Positions 18,060-27,133 of a stretch of DNA of 46,302 bases are shown here, one piece after another. Origin of the DNA: Flavobacteriales bacterium (lineage in GTDB: Bacteria > Bacteroidota > Bacteroidia > Flavobacteriales_D > Sanyastnellaceae); the NCBI GenBank assembly GCA_027491215.1, contig JAIXWP010000083.1, positions 1 to 46,302 of the forward strand, in the 5' to 3' direction. Position 1 is the stretch's first letter, and every line of letters begins with the position of its first letter. The notes beneath the pieces were generated by a model. That model saw only the letters and a program-made list of their open reading frames with translations, was not told the DNA's origin and ran no database searches. The position numbers were made by a program, and so were the translations under genes.

Positions 18060-20234
18060 ATGAAAAAAACACTATATTATTTTACTCTGTTTGTTGTTGC
18101 GATGATGTTCGCACAAACAACTTTTGCCCAAAAAGCAAAGTTGGATGTCGCTCAGAAATACTACGATCAATTCGATTTCCGCACAGCTTCAGAAATCTAT
18201 AAAGACATTATGTCGAATCCAAAATATGCTAACGACACACTGGTGTTGGATTTGGCATTGGATTGCGAACTAAAGCTTTATCGATACGAAAGCGCTGAGA
18301 CATTGGTGCGTAAGCTCATAGAAATACAACCTATGAACACCAATCACCTTCACTCACTCGCAAGCCTACAAAAAGTGCAAGGCAAATACAGTGAAGCCGT
18401 GCTCACATACAAGCAAATTTTGGTAATCAATCCAAATGATGAAATCGCGAAACAGTATTCTAAAACTCCCGATTTCGCTTATAAACTCAGTAAGGATAGC
18501 ACTATTTATGAGATTCAAAATTCAAAGGTAAATTCTGAGGCAAGCGACTTCGCTGCGTCATTCTATACCAGCGGAAGATTAATCTTCGCTTCTTCTCGTG
18601 GCCTCGGCCCAGGCGCTGATCGTGCCTATGTTTGGAATGATCAACCCTATCTCAATAACTACATTGCAAATATCAAGGACGATAACACACTCGAAAACGA
18701 ACGTGTGCTCGGAGATGATATCAATAGCCGTTATCACGAAGGAACAATGACATTTGCGCCTGGTGAAAATCTTATTTATTTCACTAGAAATAATGTGCTC
18801 AACGGAAATGTAAACAAGGCAAAATCAGGAAGACTTTATCTCGGAATTTTTACAGCTAAATCTAATAGCGATGGAACTGTCTCCGATATGCAAGCTTTCC
18901 CTTTCAACAATAAAGAATACTCGCTTCAACACCCCACACTCACTAAAGACGGCAACCGTATTTATTTCTCAAGCAATATGCCGGGAACGATGGGTGGTAT
19001 GGATATCTGGTACAGCGAAAGAAAAGAAGGTGCTTGGCAAACACCTGTTAACATAGGTCCCAAAATCAACTCAAGTGGTGATGAGGTGTTTCCATTTATT
19101 TCAAATGATAGCACGCTATTCTTTTCTTCGAATGGTCAACTTGGCCTTGGTGGATTAGATATGTATTTCGCTGTATTGAAAGGCGATACAGTAGTGCAAA
19201 ACATGGGCTACCCCGCCAATTCACGCTACGATGATTTTGGTACTATTCTCTTTCCCGATGAAACAGTTGGTTTCTTCTGCAGCAACAGACCCGGCGGTAA
19301 AGGCGATGATGATATTTACGAATTCCGCATTTCCCCTCCAGATACAATCTATATCGAAGGACTCGTAGTGGATAGCAATACGCTTCAACCGCTCAGAAAT
19401 ACGCTGGTGACAATCACAAACGACGATGGTTCTGTTGTTCAAGCTCTCACTGACAATAACGGTAAATACACTATTGCAGCTCCTTACAAACCAATGATTC
19501 AAATCGAAGGTGAAAAGGATGATTATGAAAAAGCGAGTGTTACGATGCCTACAAACCCTCGTCTTACAAACTATACAGCTCCAGAACTTCGACTGAAGAA
19601 AGTTGATCTTCTTGCGGCCGGTAAAGTAGTCTATGACGTGGATGGTTCACCAGCCGAAGGTGCAATGCTCCGACTGATCAACTCAAAAGGTGTGGCTATA
19701 GACACTACTTATGCGGCAGCGGATGGATCATACAAATTTGTAATCGAAGAAAACTCGAAGTACGTTATCGAGGCTTCAAAGCAAGATTATGTGCTTCTTA
19801 CAAAAGACCTCAGCACCATTGGAAACTCCGCAAAAGTGATCAACACGGATTTCCGTTTGTTCAAGCTTGAAAAAGGAACGGTCGTTCGATTGGACAATAT
19901 CTATTACGACTACGGCAAGTCAGACATCCGCGCCGACGCTGCTGTCGAGCTTAACAAACTCGTAAGAATTCTAGTAGATAACCCTACAATGAAAATTGAA
20001 TTGAGCTCTCACACGGATGCGCGTGGTGGTGACGCTTATAACTTGAAACTTTCAGATGCACGTGCAAACAGCGCTGTGAAGTATATCATATCACAAGGTA
20101 TCACGAGCGATCGCCTTGTAGCAAAAGGTTATGGAGAAACTAAACTCCTCAATCAATGCGGTAATGATGTGAAATGTTCTGAAGAAGAACACCAATTCAA
20201 CAGAAGAACGGAATTTAAGATTCTCGATATCTAA
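18060..20234 (+). CDS. PorE-like OmpA family protein (TPR, beta-propeller, carboxypeptidase regulatory domains)
   Basis: This 724-residue protein has a signal peptide ending TTFAQ at about residue 24. The domain order is a TPR region (about 25-150), a WD40-like PD40 beta-propeller (about 165-430, with YFSSNMPGTMGGMDIWYS, FFSSNGQLGLGGLDMYF and FFCSNRPGGKGDDDIYEF), two carboxypeptidase-regulatory-like modules (about 435-600) and a C-terminal OmpA domain (about 612-724, with YYDYGKSDIR, SHTDARG and NRRTEFKI). PorE of the T9SS has the same order and contacts peptidoglycan. Many Bacteroidota also pair such genes with PorP/SprF paralogues. The gene follows the SprF-like gene by 12 bases and overlaps the convergent methyltransferase gene by 20 bases. 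It is more likely a locus-specific paralogue than the core porE, but this cannot be decided here. Confidence 0.85.
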   Translation: MKKTLYYFTLFVVAMMFAQTTFAQKAKLDVAQKYYDQFDFRTASEIYKDIMSNPKYANDTLVLDLALDCELKLYRYESAETLVRKLIEIQPMNTNHLHSLASLQKVQGKYSEAVLTYKQILVINPNDEIAKQYSKTPDFAYKLSKDSTIYEIQNSKVNSEASDFAASFYTSGRLIFASSRGLGPGADRAYVWNDQPYLNNYIANIKDDNTLENERVLGDDINSRYHEGTMTFAPGENLIYFTRNNVLNGNVNKAKSGRLYLGIFTAKSNSDGTVSDMQAFPFNNKEYSLQHPTLTKDGNRIYFSSNMPGTMGGMDIWYSERKEGAWQTPVNIGPKINSSGDEVFPFISNDSTLFFSSNGQLGLGGLDMYFAVLKGDTVVQNMGYPANSRYDDFGTILFPDETVGFFCSNRPGGKGDDDIYEFRISPPDTIYIEGLVVDSNTLQPLRNTLVTITNDDGSVVQALTDNNGKYTIAAPYKPMIQIEGEKDDYEKASVTMPTNPRLTNYTAPELRLKKVDLLAAGKVVYDVDGSPAEGAMLRLINSKGVAIDTTYAAADGSYKFVIEENSKYVIEASKQDYVLLTKDLSTIGNSAKVINTDFRLFKLEKGTVVRLDNIYYDYGKSDIRADAAVELNKLVRILVDNPTMKIELSSHTDARGGDAYNLKLSDARANSAVKYIISQGITSDRLVAKGYGETKLLNQCGNDVKCSEEEHQFNRRTEFKILDI

Positions 20235-21573
20235 TCTTCCACTCCTTCGGATAATAGTTGTTGATGCGCTGCTTCAACACTTTTACCCAACCTAAAGAAA
20301 TATTTTCATAGACTACAAGCGCCCATCCTGTGATGGGCGTTTCTATTTTCATTTCTTCTTTACATAAATAATCCAACGCCTGACCTTTATCAATAAGCAA
20401 TCTCTGAACTCCCGAATGAACATTCGGTTGGAGCGCTAATGAATGGCTCGGAACTAAATCTTCACGAAGCATTTTTCCAATCTCTACTCCTGCCATGGTC
20501 ACAAATAGCTTCCCCACGGTCTCACTATACTCCTCCCATGACATGTTAATTGCGTGCAGAGTATCGTATTTAGAAACAATAATTTCTCGCTCCAACTCCA
20601 ACCATTTCTTGGCCTCCGCGAGTTCCGTTTTATTGGCTTTGCGATACCAGATTTTCGGATAACCCTTATACTTTCCACGCGACACTAGCCCATCCGCACG
20701 TTTGAACACACTGCAATAAAATCCCTCGCCCTTTACTTTATGGGGCAAAAACTTATATCCCACATATCCTTCTCCCTTCACCTCTTCTATCTGCCAATCT
20801 CCAGGCACATCAAACGATACACCCTCCATTCCTTCATGTGAAACGACCCATTCGCTTTGCGCTTCGTTTTCTTGAACTGAAAATGTGCATGTGCTGTAAA
20901 TCAAATGTCCATCATCGCGAAGCAACGGCAGCACATCTTTCAAAATATCCTCTTGTCGGCGCGCACACATCTCTACATTAGCCAAGCTCCACTCTGCAAT
21001 GGCTACATCATCCTTACGAAACATCCCTTCCCCGCTGCAAGGTGCATCCACCAAAATCAAATCAAAATAATCTTCACATTTCGCAAAACTCGCAGCATCT
21101 CCCTGGGTGACAATGACATTGGTAGCCCCCCATTTCACAAGGTTTTCCACTAGAATAGCATTCCTTGTCTTATTAATTTCATTACTGATCAAACATCCTC
21201 TTTCTCCAATAATCGAAGAAAGTAATAGCGACTTTCCACCTGGCGCAGCGCACAAATCCAAAACACGAACTTGTTCTTTCCCAGCCAAGACTTGCTCAGC
21301 GACCCAGCCCACAAACATGGAGGAACTCTCCTGAGAATAATATGCTCCAGCATGAAAAAGAGGGTCTTGTGTAAACTTCGGACGCTCATTCAAGAATCGA
21401 CCCTTCGGCCACCATGGCACGTGATCCGCTTCCTGAAACAAACTGGTCTCCTTTGATTCATTCAACTGAATACTAGAAATTACATCGCGCTGAATAGCAT
21501 CTAAAAATACCGAATGATCATTCGGTCGTTGTTCTGAAATACGCTTAATAAAATCTTCGGGCAGCTTCTTCAT
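20215..21573 (-). CDS. RsmF/NOL1-NOP2-Sun family RNA cytosine-C5 methyltransferase
   Basis: The 452-residue protein carries all signatures of RNA m5C methyltransferases: SAM-binding DLCAAPGGKS (residues 106-115), DAPCSGEGMFRKD with the first cysteine at about 179, and YSTCTF with the catalytic cysteine at about 229. The C-terminal region (about 280-452) fits the RsmF-type accessory and PUA-like extension that binds 16S rRNA. The target in E. coli RsmF is C1407 of 16S rRNA; the exact target here is inferred. The ATG at 21571-21573 lies 24 bases after the upstream AsmA-like gene, with GATATTTG exactly four bases before it. The 3' end overlaps the OmpA-family gene by 20 bases. Confidence 0.88.
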   Translation of the reverse strand: MKKLPEDFIKRISEQRPNDHSVFLDAIQRDVISSIQLNESKETSLFQEADHVPWWPKGRFLNERPKFTQDPLFHAGAYYSQESSSMFVGWVAEQVLAGKEQVRVLDLCAAPGGKSLLLSSIIGERGCLISNEINKTRNAILVENLVKWGATNVIVTQGDAASFAKCEDYFDLILVDAPCSGEGMFRKDDVAIAEWSLANVEMCARRQEDILKDVLPLLRDDGHLIYSTCTFSVQENEAQSEWVVSHEGMEGVSFDVPGDWQIEEVKGEGYVGYKFLPHKVKGEGFYCSVFKRADGLVSRGKYKGYPKIWYRKANKTELAEAKKWLELEREIIVSKYDTLHAINMSWEEYSETVGKLFVTMAGVEIGKMLREDLVPSHSLALQPNVHSGVQRLLIDKGQALDYLCKEEMKIETPITGWALVVYENISLGWVKVLKQRINNYYPKEWKIRYRES

Positions 21574-21577
21574 GCTC

Positions 21578-21585
21578 CAAATATC
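21578..21585 (-). promoter_or_regulatory. Weak -7-like box four bases before the rsmF-like start
   Basis: On the minus strand the sequence reads GATATTTG-GAGC-ATG. It differs from TAnnTTTG only in the first base. If used, the transcript would start at or next to the start codon. The gene could equally be co-transcribed with the AsmA-like gene, which ends 24 bases upstream. Confidence 0.25.
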
Positions 21586-21597
21586 CGAAATATCAGA

Positions 21598-24243
21598 CTA
21601 TTCTTTCTCTTGAAGCCATTTTGGAAGCTTCTTGCCATTCTTAGTTTCCTTTGGAGCCTCCGTCTTTTTGGTCTCGTTTTCAAGCTTTACAGGAGTGGCT
21701 TTCTCCTCCTCTGCTGGTGTTTCACTCGCGTCGTTCTCATCCCACTGAATAGTGGTAGTAGCTTGTGGAGCAACTTTTTCTTCTTGATAACTCCCCACGT
21801 TTTGATCGTTCTTAAACAATCCAAACTCCTGCTTCAACAGTGCTTTGATATTGTTCTTCTCGGCAGCTATTGCTTCCTGACGCTCTGCTTTCGCCGCACC
21901 TTTGTCAACTCCAAACTCAGGATTATCGGTCGTTCCGCGCATGTAGATAAACATTTGTTTGCCCAGCCCATCATCCGCTTCACCTCTATCCTTCTTCAAT
22001 AAGATGTCTCGCAATCTAAAGCCCACGGTGTAATCTATGGTATTGTCAAAGCCGTGTTTACCCGTCACACTTATATCCAAAGCAGTAGATTTAATATCCA
22101 TCATCGGAATAGTAATCTTCTTGTCTTTTATCTCAATCACATTTTCTAAATAAGAAAACTTGATATCCTTCATGCGTTCCGCAAACTTATCCTCATCTAC
22201 AAAAGGTGCTATCCACTTGTTGCTTCGGAGATATTTCGCGATCTCCTGTAGCGACTCCAAACCAATCAACTCTCCGTTGGCTATTCCAATGTCAATCAGC
22301 GCATAAAGCTTGTCTGTTTGAATATCTAAAGATTTCGATAATGGCACACTCATTTGAACTGCCGATGTGGCCTTGCCGCGCAAGTTTACATCGGTGATAA
22401 ATGTTTGACCGAAATTATCGAAGGAAACAAATAGCTTCTGGATATTGATATCGGTCATATTCGCCGCACAACTCAGCATATAGCTATCACTTCCATACGG
22501 CTCGAGTTTTACCTGACTCAAGAAACTTCCATCCGCAGTATTCAAACTAACAGGATCAATGTACAACGCGCCGCCGCGAAGAACGATCAGGCCTCGAATA
22601 TCGGTTGCTTCAAACTTACCGAACTTGAATTTTCCAATATTCGATTGCAGCGAAAAATCAAGATTCTTTGGTAATTCAAACAGATAATCTTTATTCGATT
22701 TTGTACTTGATTCGGTCTCTAGCAACTGACTAAAATCAAGCACCCGTGATTTCCAACTCGCCTCTGCCACAAGCCTTTCACCGTCTTTCAGTAAAAATGG
22801 AATCAAGTTGACCAAGGTTCCATTTAACTCGAAATCGCTACCATTCACATTTCCCACCAATCGCTGAACTACCGCATTTTTATTATCAAATAAAATAGTC
22901 GAGCCAACATCCGTAAACAAGCGATTACTATTTACCAGTTGCATCTTGGCATCAGTCAGTTCACCCTTACCAGTGAGGGTGTATGCACTATTCAGCAACT
23001 TACCCTTCATTTCCGCTTGTGCGTATATTTTTCCTTCACAAATACTCAAAGTATCCCAATTGAAAAACTCCTTCAACTCCGTAAGACCCACATCCACCTT
23101 CATTCTTAGATCCACCGTTGGGTCTTTCATTTGCTCCAATGAGCCACTAAGCTCAATTAAGCCTCCCTCTAGTCGTGCAGAGAATTTATCCAGCTGAATT
23201 CGATCCGATCGATCACTGTATTTATAATTTCCTGAAACATTCCACTCTGTCAAGGCAAGTCCACTGCTACCATTCGATACTTGTCCGTTGCTCAATGAAA
23301 AAGACGACTCAAATTTCGGACGTGATTTTTCAGAAATAGCACCACTCAATCGAGCATCAAAAGACACCACTCCATCTGCGTTATAATCACTCAATGATGC
23401 CTTATAGTCTGCTGGAATCACTTGAAGAGCCTCATTCAGCGTGATGTCATCTCCCCTAAAGCTCATGTCAATTTGAGAGGTTTCACCATTCTTGTAATAG
23501 CCATTCACTAGCAGCGGTATACCATCAATATTCAACTTGCAATTTTCGAAATCATAACGCTCGCTTTCCGTGTTTGCAAGAAAAACCGCTTCAAGTGATA
23601 CCTTCCGATCCTGCGCTAAATCTGTAGACCCGTTATATAATTGATTAATGGTGGTCTCTACATCCAAGGTAGTTTCATAGGTGCTTTCGCTAAACTCACC
23701 CTCTACGGTACCGAACAAATTCTTTAGATCAATGAAAAATTCAGACTTCGCGTTTTCATACACCAATGACATTCCCTCTACCTTAACGGTTTCAAGACGA
23801 ATATTAAAATCACTCGCTGTACTGTCATTGCTCTCTTTCAAAAAATGCCAATTGTCTTTCCCCTTTCTATCCACACTCAAATGCACCTTTCCATTCTCCA
23901 CCTGGATTTCATCAATCTCATATTTTCCCTTGAAAATATCCCAGATATCAAAAGCAAAAAACACCTTGTCCGCCGCGACCAGGGTATCTTTTGATGCAAA
24001 TGTTTCTTGAATATAAACGTCCGAAAACTTGATAGAAGCTTTTGGAAAACTCTCCCAAAACGTAAGATCAGCAGAGGATACTGTTGCGGTAGTAGAAATC
24101 TGACTATTGATGCGTTTGATAGCAAAACCTACCACTTCATCTTCATAAAAGCGCAGCACAATAAAGATGCCTAGTGCCACCAGCGCTATGACTGATAGCA
24201 GAACAATGAGGGTGCGTTTTAATATGATTTTGAACCTTGACAT
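21598..24243 (-). CDS. AsmA-like protein (inner-membrane anchored, large periplasmic domain)
   Basis: The 881-residue protein has one N-terminal membrane segment (about residues 10-30, LIVLLSVIALVALGIFIVL), then a long beta-rich region with AsmA-family features: an N-terminal SADLTFWESFPKASIKFSDVYIQ motif and a C-terminal AsmA_2-like part (ITIPMMDIKSTALDISVTGKHGFDNTIDYTVGFRLRD). The last 120 residues are charged and low in complexity, rich in Glu, Lys and Pro, and probably disordered. AsmA-family proteins are thought to act as bridge-like lipid carriers between membranes, or to affect outer-membrane assembly. The role of this member is inferred. The ATG at 24241-24243 is preceded by about 100 bases shared with the divergent superoxide dismutase gene. 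Confidence 0.8.
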   Translation of the reverse strand: MSRFKIILKRTLIVLLSVIALVALGIFIVLRFYEDEVVGFAIKRINSQISTTATVSSADLTFWESFPKASIKFSDVYIQETFASKDTLVAADKVFFAFDIWDIFKGKYEIDEIQVENGKVHLSVDRKGKDNWHFLKESNDSTASDFNIRLETVKVEGMSLVYENAKSEFFIDLKNLFGTVEGEFSESTYETTLDVETTINQLYNGSTDLAQDRKVSLEAVFLANTESERYDFENCKLNIDGIPLLVNGYYKNGETSQIDMSFRGDDITLNEALQVIPADYKASLSDYNADGVVSFDARLSGAISEKSRPKFESSFSLSNGQVSNGSSGLALTEWNVSGNYKYSDRSDRIQLDKFSARLEGGLIELSGSLEQMKDPTVDLRMKVDVGLTELKEFFNWDTLSICEGKIYAQAEMKGKLLNSAYTLTGKGELTDAKMQLVNSNRLFTDVGSTILFDNKNAVVQRLVGNVNGSDFELNGTLVNLIPFLLKDGERLVAEASWKSRVLDFSQLLETESSTKSNKDYLFELPKNLDFSLQSNIGKFKFGKFEATDIRGLIVLRGGALYIDPVSLNTADGSFLSQVKLEPYGSDSYMLSCAANMTDINIQKLFVSFDNFGQTFITDVNLRGKATSAVQMSVPLSKSLDIQTDKLYALIDIGIANGELIGLESLQEIAKYLRSNKWIAPFVDEDKFAERMKDIKFSYLENVIEIKDKKITIPMMDIKSTALDISVTGKHGFDNTIDYTVGFRLRDILLKKDRGEADDGLGKQMFIYMRGTTDNPEFGVDKGAAKAERQEAIAAEKNNIKALLKQEFGLFKNDQNVGSYQEEKVAPQATTTIQWDENDASETPAEEEKATPVKLENETKKTEAPKETKNGKKLPKWLQEKE

Positions 24244-24342
24244 TCGATGCGTGAAAGTAGAACAACAAAACTTTGCTAAAATTTCATACCGAAATCAAAA
24301 ACCCACACTGCAATGTTCACACTATTGGCTAACTTAGCCCGT

Positions 24343-25083
24343 ATGAATAAGCGTGAATTTCTCAAAACCGCGAGCGCACTCAGTGTAGGCGTGGTTCTCT
24401 CTCCTGTAATCAGTTGTGCAAACAACAAAGCTGTAGCTTCAGTGCTCGGCTTACCTACCGAAGATGGCTTCACTTTGCCAGCCCTTGGCTTCGATTTTAA
24501 GGCGCTTGAGCCTCATATCGACGGCATGACCATGGAGATTCACCACGGAAAGCATCACGCAGCTTATGTGGCCAATCTAAACAAAGCAATTGCAACGCTG
24601 CCAGCATACGCGGGCAAGAGCATTGAGCAAGTGTGTGAAATGGTCACAGCAACAGACGGCGCCATCCGCAATAATGGCGGCGGACATTATAATCACTCGA
24701 AATTCTGGAAATGGATTACCCCAGGTGGCGCTAAAGCCCCATCAGGCGACCTACTCATTGCCATCGAACGTAACTTTGGTAATCTAGATGAATTCAAAAA
24801 AGCTTTTGGCGAAGCCGCTAAAACCCGCTTCGGAAGCGGCTGGGCTTGGTTGAGCATCAATGCAAAACAACAACTCGAAATATCTTCCACTCCCAACCAG
24901 GACAACCCGCTAATGAAGTCATTGGTGGATAAACCAGGCACTCCTATTCTCGGACTTGATGTTTGGGAACACGCGTACTACTTGAACTATCAAAACAAGC
25001 GTCCTGATTACATCACTGCATTTTGGAACGTAGTAAATTGGGATGTTGTATCAGCTGATTATGCTGCTGCAATGAAAAAATAA
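24343..25083 (+). CDS. Exported (lipoprotein, Tat-like signal) Mn/Fe superoxide dismutase
   Basis: I choose the ATG at 24343 (246 residues), because it places [21 protein letters not shown] at the N-terminus, followed by the lipobox VISC with Cys25. KREFLK resembles a twin-arginine motif with Lys in place of the first Arg. An upstream ATG at 24313 would add ten residues before this signal and is less likely. The rest is a complete superoxide dismutase. Metal ligands are His67 (EIHHGKHH), His118 ([11 protein letters not shown]), Asp206 and His210 (DVWEHAYY). GGGH and Gln186 in NQDNPL resemble the manganese type. It should remove superoxide outside the cytoplasm. It is divergent from the AsmA-like gene and ends 3 bases from the convergent permease gene. 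Confidence 0.88.
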   Translation: MNKREFLKTASALSVGVVLSPVISCANNKAVASVLGLPTEDGFTLPALGFDFKALEPHIDGMTMEIHHGKHHAAYVANLNKAIATLPAYAGKSIEQVCEMVTATDGAIRNNGGGHYNHSKFWKWITPGGAKAPSGDLLIAIERNFGNLDEFKKAFGEAAKTRFGSGWAWLSINAKQQLEISSTPNQDNPLMKSLVDKPGTPILGLDVWEHAYYLNYQNKRPDYITAFWNVVNWDVVSADYAAAMKK

Positions 25084-25086
25084 TAC

Positions 25087-26319
25087 CTACTGCCAAGCGA
25101 ATCTTTTCATGAGTCTTCCCACGAGGGCTAATGAAAAGACGCTTCCCAGTAACAATACGGTGATAATGATTCCCACCACATCGAGTGGCTTAACCAAAAC
25201 AGGATAGTACTCTACCATGGCTCCTTGCATGGTCACAAGCCCGAAAGTTTGTTGTGCATAACACAACCCCAATCCTACCCCTGTACCTATTAGGGCTCCA
25301 AGCGTATTGATAAAAATACCTTCATAAATAAATATCCGATCGATCATCGGACGAGTCGCTCCTAGAGATTCTAAGAGACGAATGTCTTTCTTCTTTTCTA
25401 TAATCAACATCGTCAACGACGCGATGATATTGAAACAAGCGATTCCTAGAATGAAAAGCAATATCAAAAATGTAAACCACTTCTCCGAAGCGTTGGTCTT
25501 GTAGACAAGCGCATTGCGATCATAGCGCGTTTCTACTTTTAATTCTTTTGGTAAAAAAGATTCGAGTTGCTTCTTCACCTCCTCCTCATTCGCGCCATCA
25601 GCCAAACTCAACTCTACAGAGGTAATGCGATCTTCCATCGCAAAAAGTTCACGCGCGAAATTCAATGGAACAAAAAGATATTTCACATCCAATTCTGCAT
25701 TCACAGAAAAGGCACCGCTCACCATAATGTTAGCACGATTGAACGCATTCTCTTTATAACGTGACAGCTTCTTGCCTCGAATTGGTGCATTGATTAAAAG
25801 GACGGGCGGATCATTCTCAGGGCGTGGTAAACGTAATTCGCTGTAAACTCCCAAGCCCAAAACAGCATAATTAAAACTATCTTTTTGAAGCGTGAAATTC
25901 CCGAAATACATCATGCTGTCAATAGTGGAATTACTGCCGTAATCCAGCGGTACTCCTTTGATGGTAGCTACAGAATTGTAATCAGAATATTGCAGCCAAG
26001 CATCTTCTTCGATGATGCGACTATAGTTTGCAATGCCCGCAATCTCTTTAAACTTTGAATCAACAATCAGACTATCTGCAAATGATTTTCCCTCCACCGG
26101 AACGATGGTCAATGGTGCATCGAAATTAGAAAATAATTGTTGCACCAACATTTCTATTCCACTGAATGCGCTCATCACGCAAATCATCGCCGCCGTCACA
26201 AAAGCGACAACGGTCATTGAAATCATTGAAATAATATTGATAATGTTTCGCGACTTCTTCGCGAATAAATAACGACGCGCTATGTAGTACGAAACATTCA
26301 CTTGATTACTTAGTCGCAA
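25087..26319 (-). CDS. LolC/LolE-type ABC transporter permease (MacB-like periplasmic domain, FtsX domain)
   Basis: The 410-residue protein opens with YYIARRYLFAKKSRNIINIIS, the typical start of LolC/E-like permeases, then one membrane segment (about 25-50), a periplasmic domain of about 230 residues, and three membrane segments in the C-terminal FtsX region (about 285-310, 330-355 and 380-402). Family members extract lipoproteins from the inner membrane with an ATPase such as LolD, which is not in this window. The start overlaps the upstream methyltransferase gene by 14 bases, so translation is probably coupled. rbfA next to such a permease is a common Bacteroidota arrangement; the inserted methyltransferase is less usual. 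Confidence 0.85.
   Translation of the reverse strand: MRLSNQVNVSYYIARRYLFAKKSRNIINIISMISMTVVAFVTAAMICVMSAFSGIEMLVQQLFSNFDAPLTIVPVEGKSFADSLIVDSKFKEIAGIANYSRIIEEDAWLQYSDYNSVATIKGVPLDYGSNSTIDSMMYFGNFTLQKDSFNYAVLGLGVYSELRLPRPENDPPVLLINAPIRGKKLSRYKENAFNRANIMVSGAFSVNAELDVKYLFVPLNFARELFAMEDRITSVELSLADGANEEEVKKQLESFLPKELKVETRYDRNALVYKTNASEKWFTFLILLFILGIACFNIIASLTMLIIEKKKDIRLLESLGATRPMIDRIFIYEGIFINTLGALIGTGVGLGLCYAQQTFGLVTMQGAMVEYYPVLVKPLDVVGIIITVLLLGSVFSLALVGRLMKRFAWQ
25095..25144. terminator. Inverted repeat inside the permease 3' end, possible terminator for the superoxide dismutase gene
   Basis: The arms are AAGCG-AA-TCTTTTCAT (25095-25110) and ATGAAAAGACGCTT (25131-25144), a 14-base-pair stem with a two-base bulge. 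The 20-base loop contains a small CCC/GGG pairing. It begins 11 bases after the dismutase stop but lies in the coding sequence of the convergent permease. There is no T-run after it, so a classic intrinsic terminator is uncertain. Confidence 0.35.
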
Positions 26320-27112
26320 TCACGATTAAGCCAGTTCCCGTGCGATGTGCGGTGTGACTGTCGATGAAGTTTAATATCACCGAAAACGGCATCACCACTA
26401 AATAATAAAATGGTAAGAGTATGAAAAATGCACGCGAAATATTGAGCAAACGCATAGGAATACTCATGGATAATCTCCAAGAAATTTGACCAGGAGTTCC
26501 GTAGCTATAATGTAGTTTTTTCTTTTTGAATCCCGCAAGTGCAAGCTTATCTTTCATCTCCTGCATGCCATAACCGTTGCGCACGTGCTCTTCAATAAAA
26601 CTTCCATCTTCCTCATCGTGTGCATCACTTCCTCCTTGGTCGGATGGTGTAGAGATAATCAACGTTCCACCTTCTTTCATGCTCGCATAGAAATTCGTCA
26701 ACACATCTACGTCTTCGAGAATATGTTCCATCACATCTACGCAAAGCACCAAATCAAAAGCATTTTCTTTTCTGAATTTTGTCAAATCCGCAACTTTGAA
26801 AAAAGCGTGTTGCTTTCCTAGTGCACGAAACAATTCATTGCACTCTGCCACTTGATCGTCTTTCACATCCACACCTAGCAAGCAATATTTATCGCTGAAT
26901 TTGCTCATGTGATAACTGTACTGACCGAAGCCAGAACCAGCGTCTAAAATGTGCGCTTTCTCAGGTGCGGTCTTGCGCCATTTGCGCAACTCACGATGAA
27001 TGTGCCACGTGCGAAGCAAGAGGACATCTAATAGCTTGTAAAATAAAATTCTTAAATAAGGACTACGGTTGAAAACGTTACCGAGCGACTTCTTAATAGG
27101 ATCGTAATGCAT
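26306..27112 (-). CDS. Class I SAM-dependent methyltransferase with a C-terminal hydrophobic segment
   Basis: The 268-residue protein has SAM-binding motif I ILDAGSGFGQYSYHM (about residues 56-70), an acidic loop GVDVKDDQ, and the Methyltransf_11-type motif FDLVLCVDVMEHILEDVDVL. Residues about 226-250 (ISRAFFILLPFYYLVVMPFSV) are hydrophobic enough to be a membrane anchor or to bury in a lipid-facing surface. The substrate is unknown. Quinone, lipid or surface-glycan methylation would fit a membrane association, but this is inference. It lies 21 bases downstream of rbfA and overlaps the permease start by 14 bases, so the three form one operon. Confidence 0.8.
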   Translation of the reverse strand: MHYDPIKKSLGNVFNRSPYLRILFYKLLDVLLLRTWHIHRELRKWRKTAPEKAHILDAGSGFGQYSYHMSKFSDKYCLLGVDVKDDQVAECNELFRALGKQHAFFKVADLTKFRKENAFDLVLCVDVMEHILEDVDVLTNFYASMKEGGTLIISTPSDQGGSDAHDEEDGSFIEEHVRNGYGMQEMKDKLALAGFKKKKLHYSYGTPGQISWRLSMSIPMRLLNISRAFFILLPFYYLVVMPFSVILNFIDSHTAHRTGTGLIVIATK

Positions 27113-27133
27113 GGATTCTTGTTCTTAATGATT

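Noticed and set aside
20217-20240. AAGATT/AATCTT inverted repeat at the OmpA-rsmF overlap as a terminator.
   Set aside because: The stem is only six A/T-rich pairs with a ten-base loop and no T-run, too weak to support.
24313-24342. An upstream ATG for the superoxide dismutase gene.
   Set aside because: It would put ten residues before a well-formed export signal. The second ATG gives a normal Tat/lipoprotein signal.
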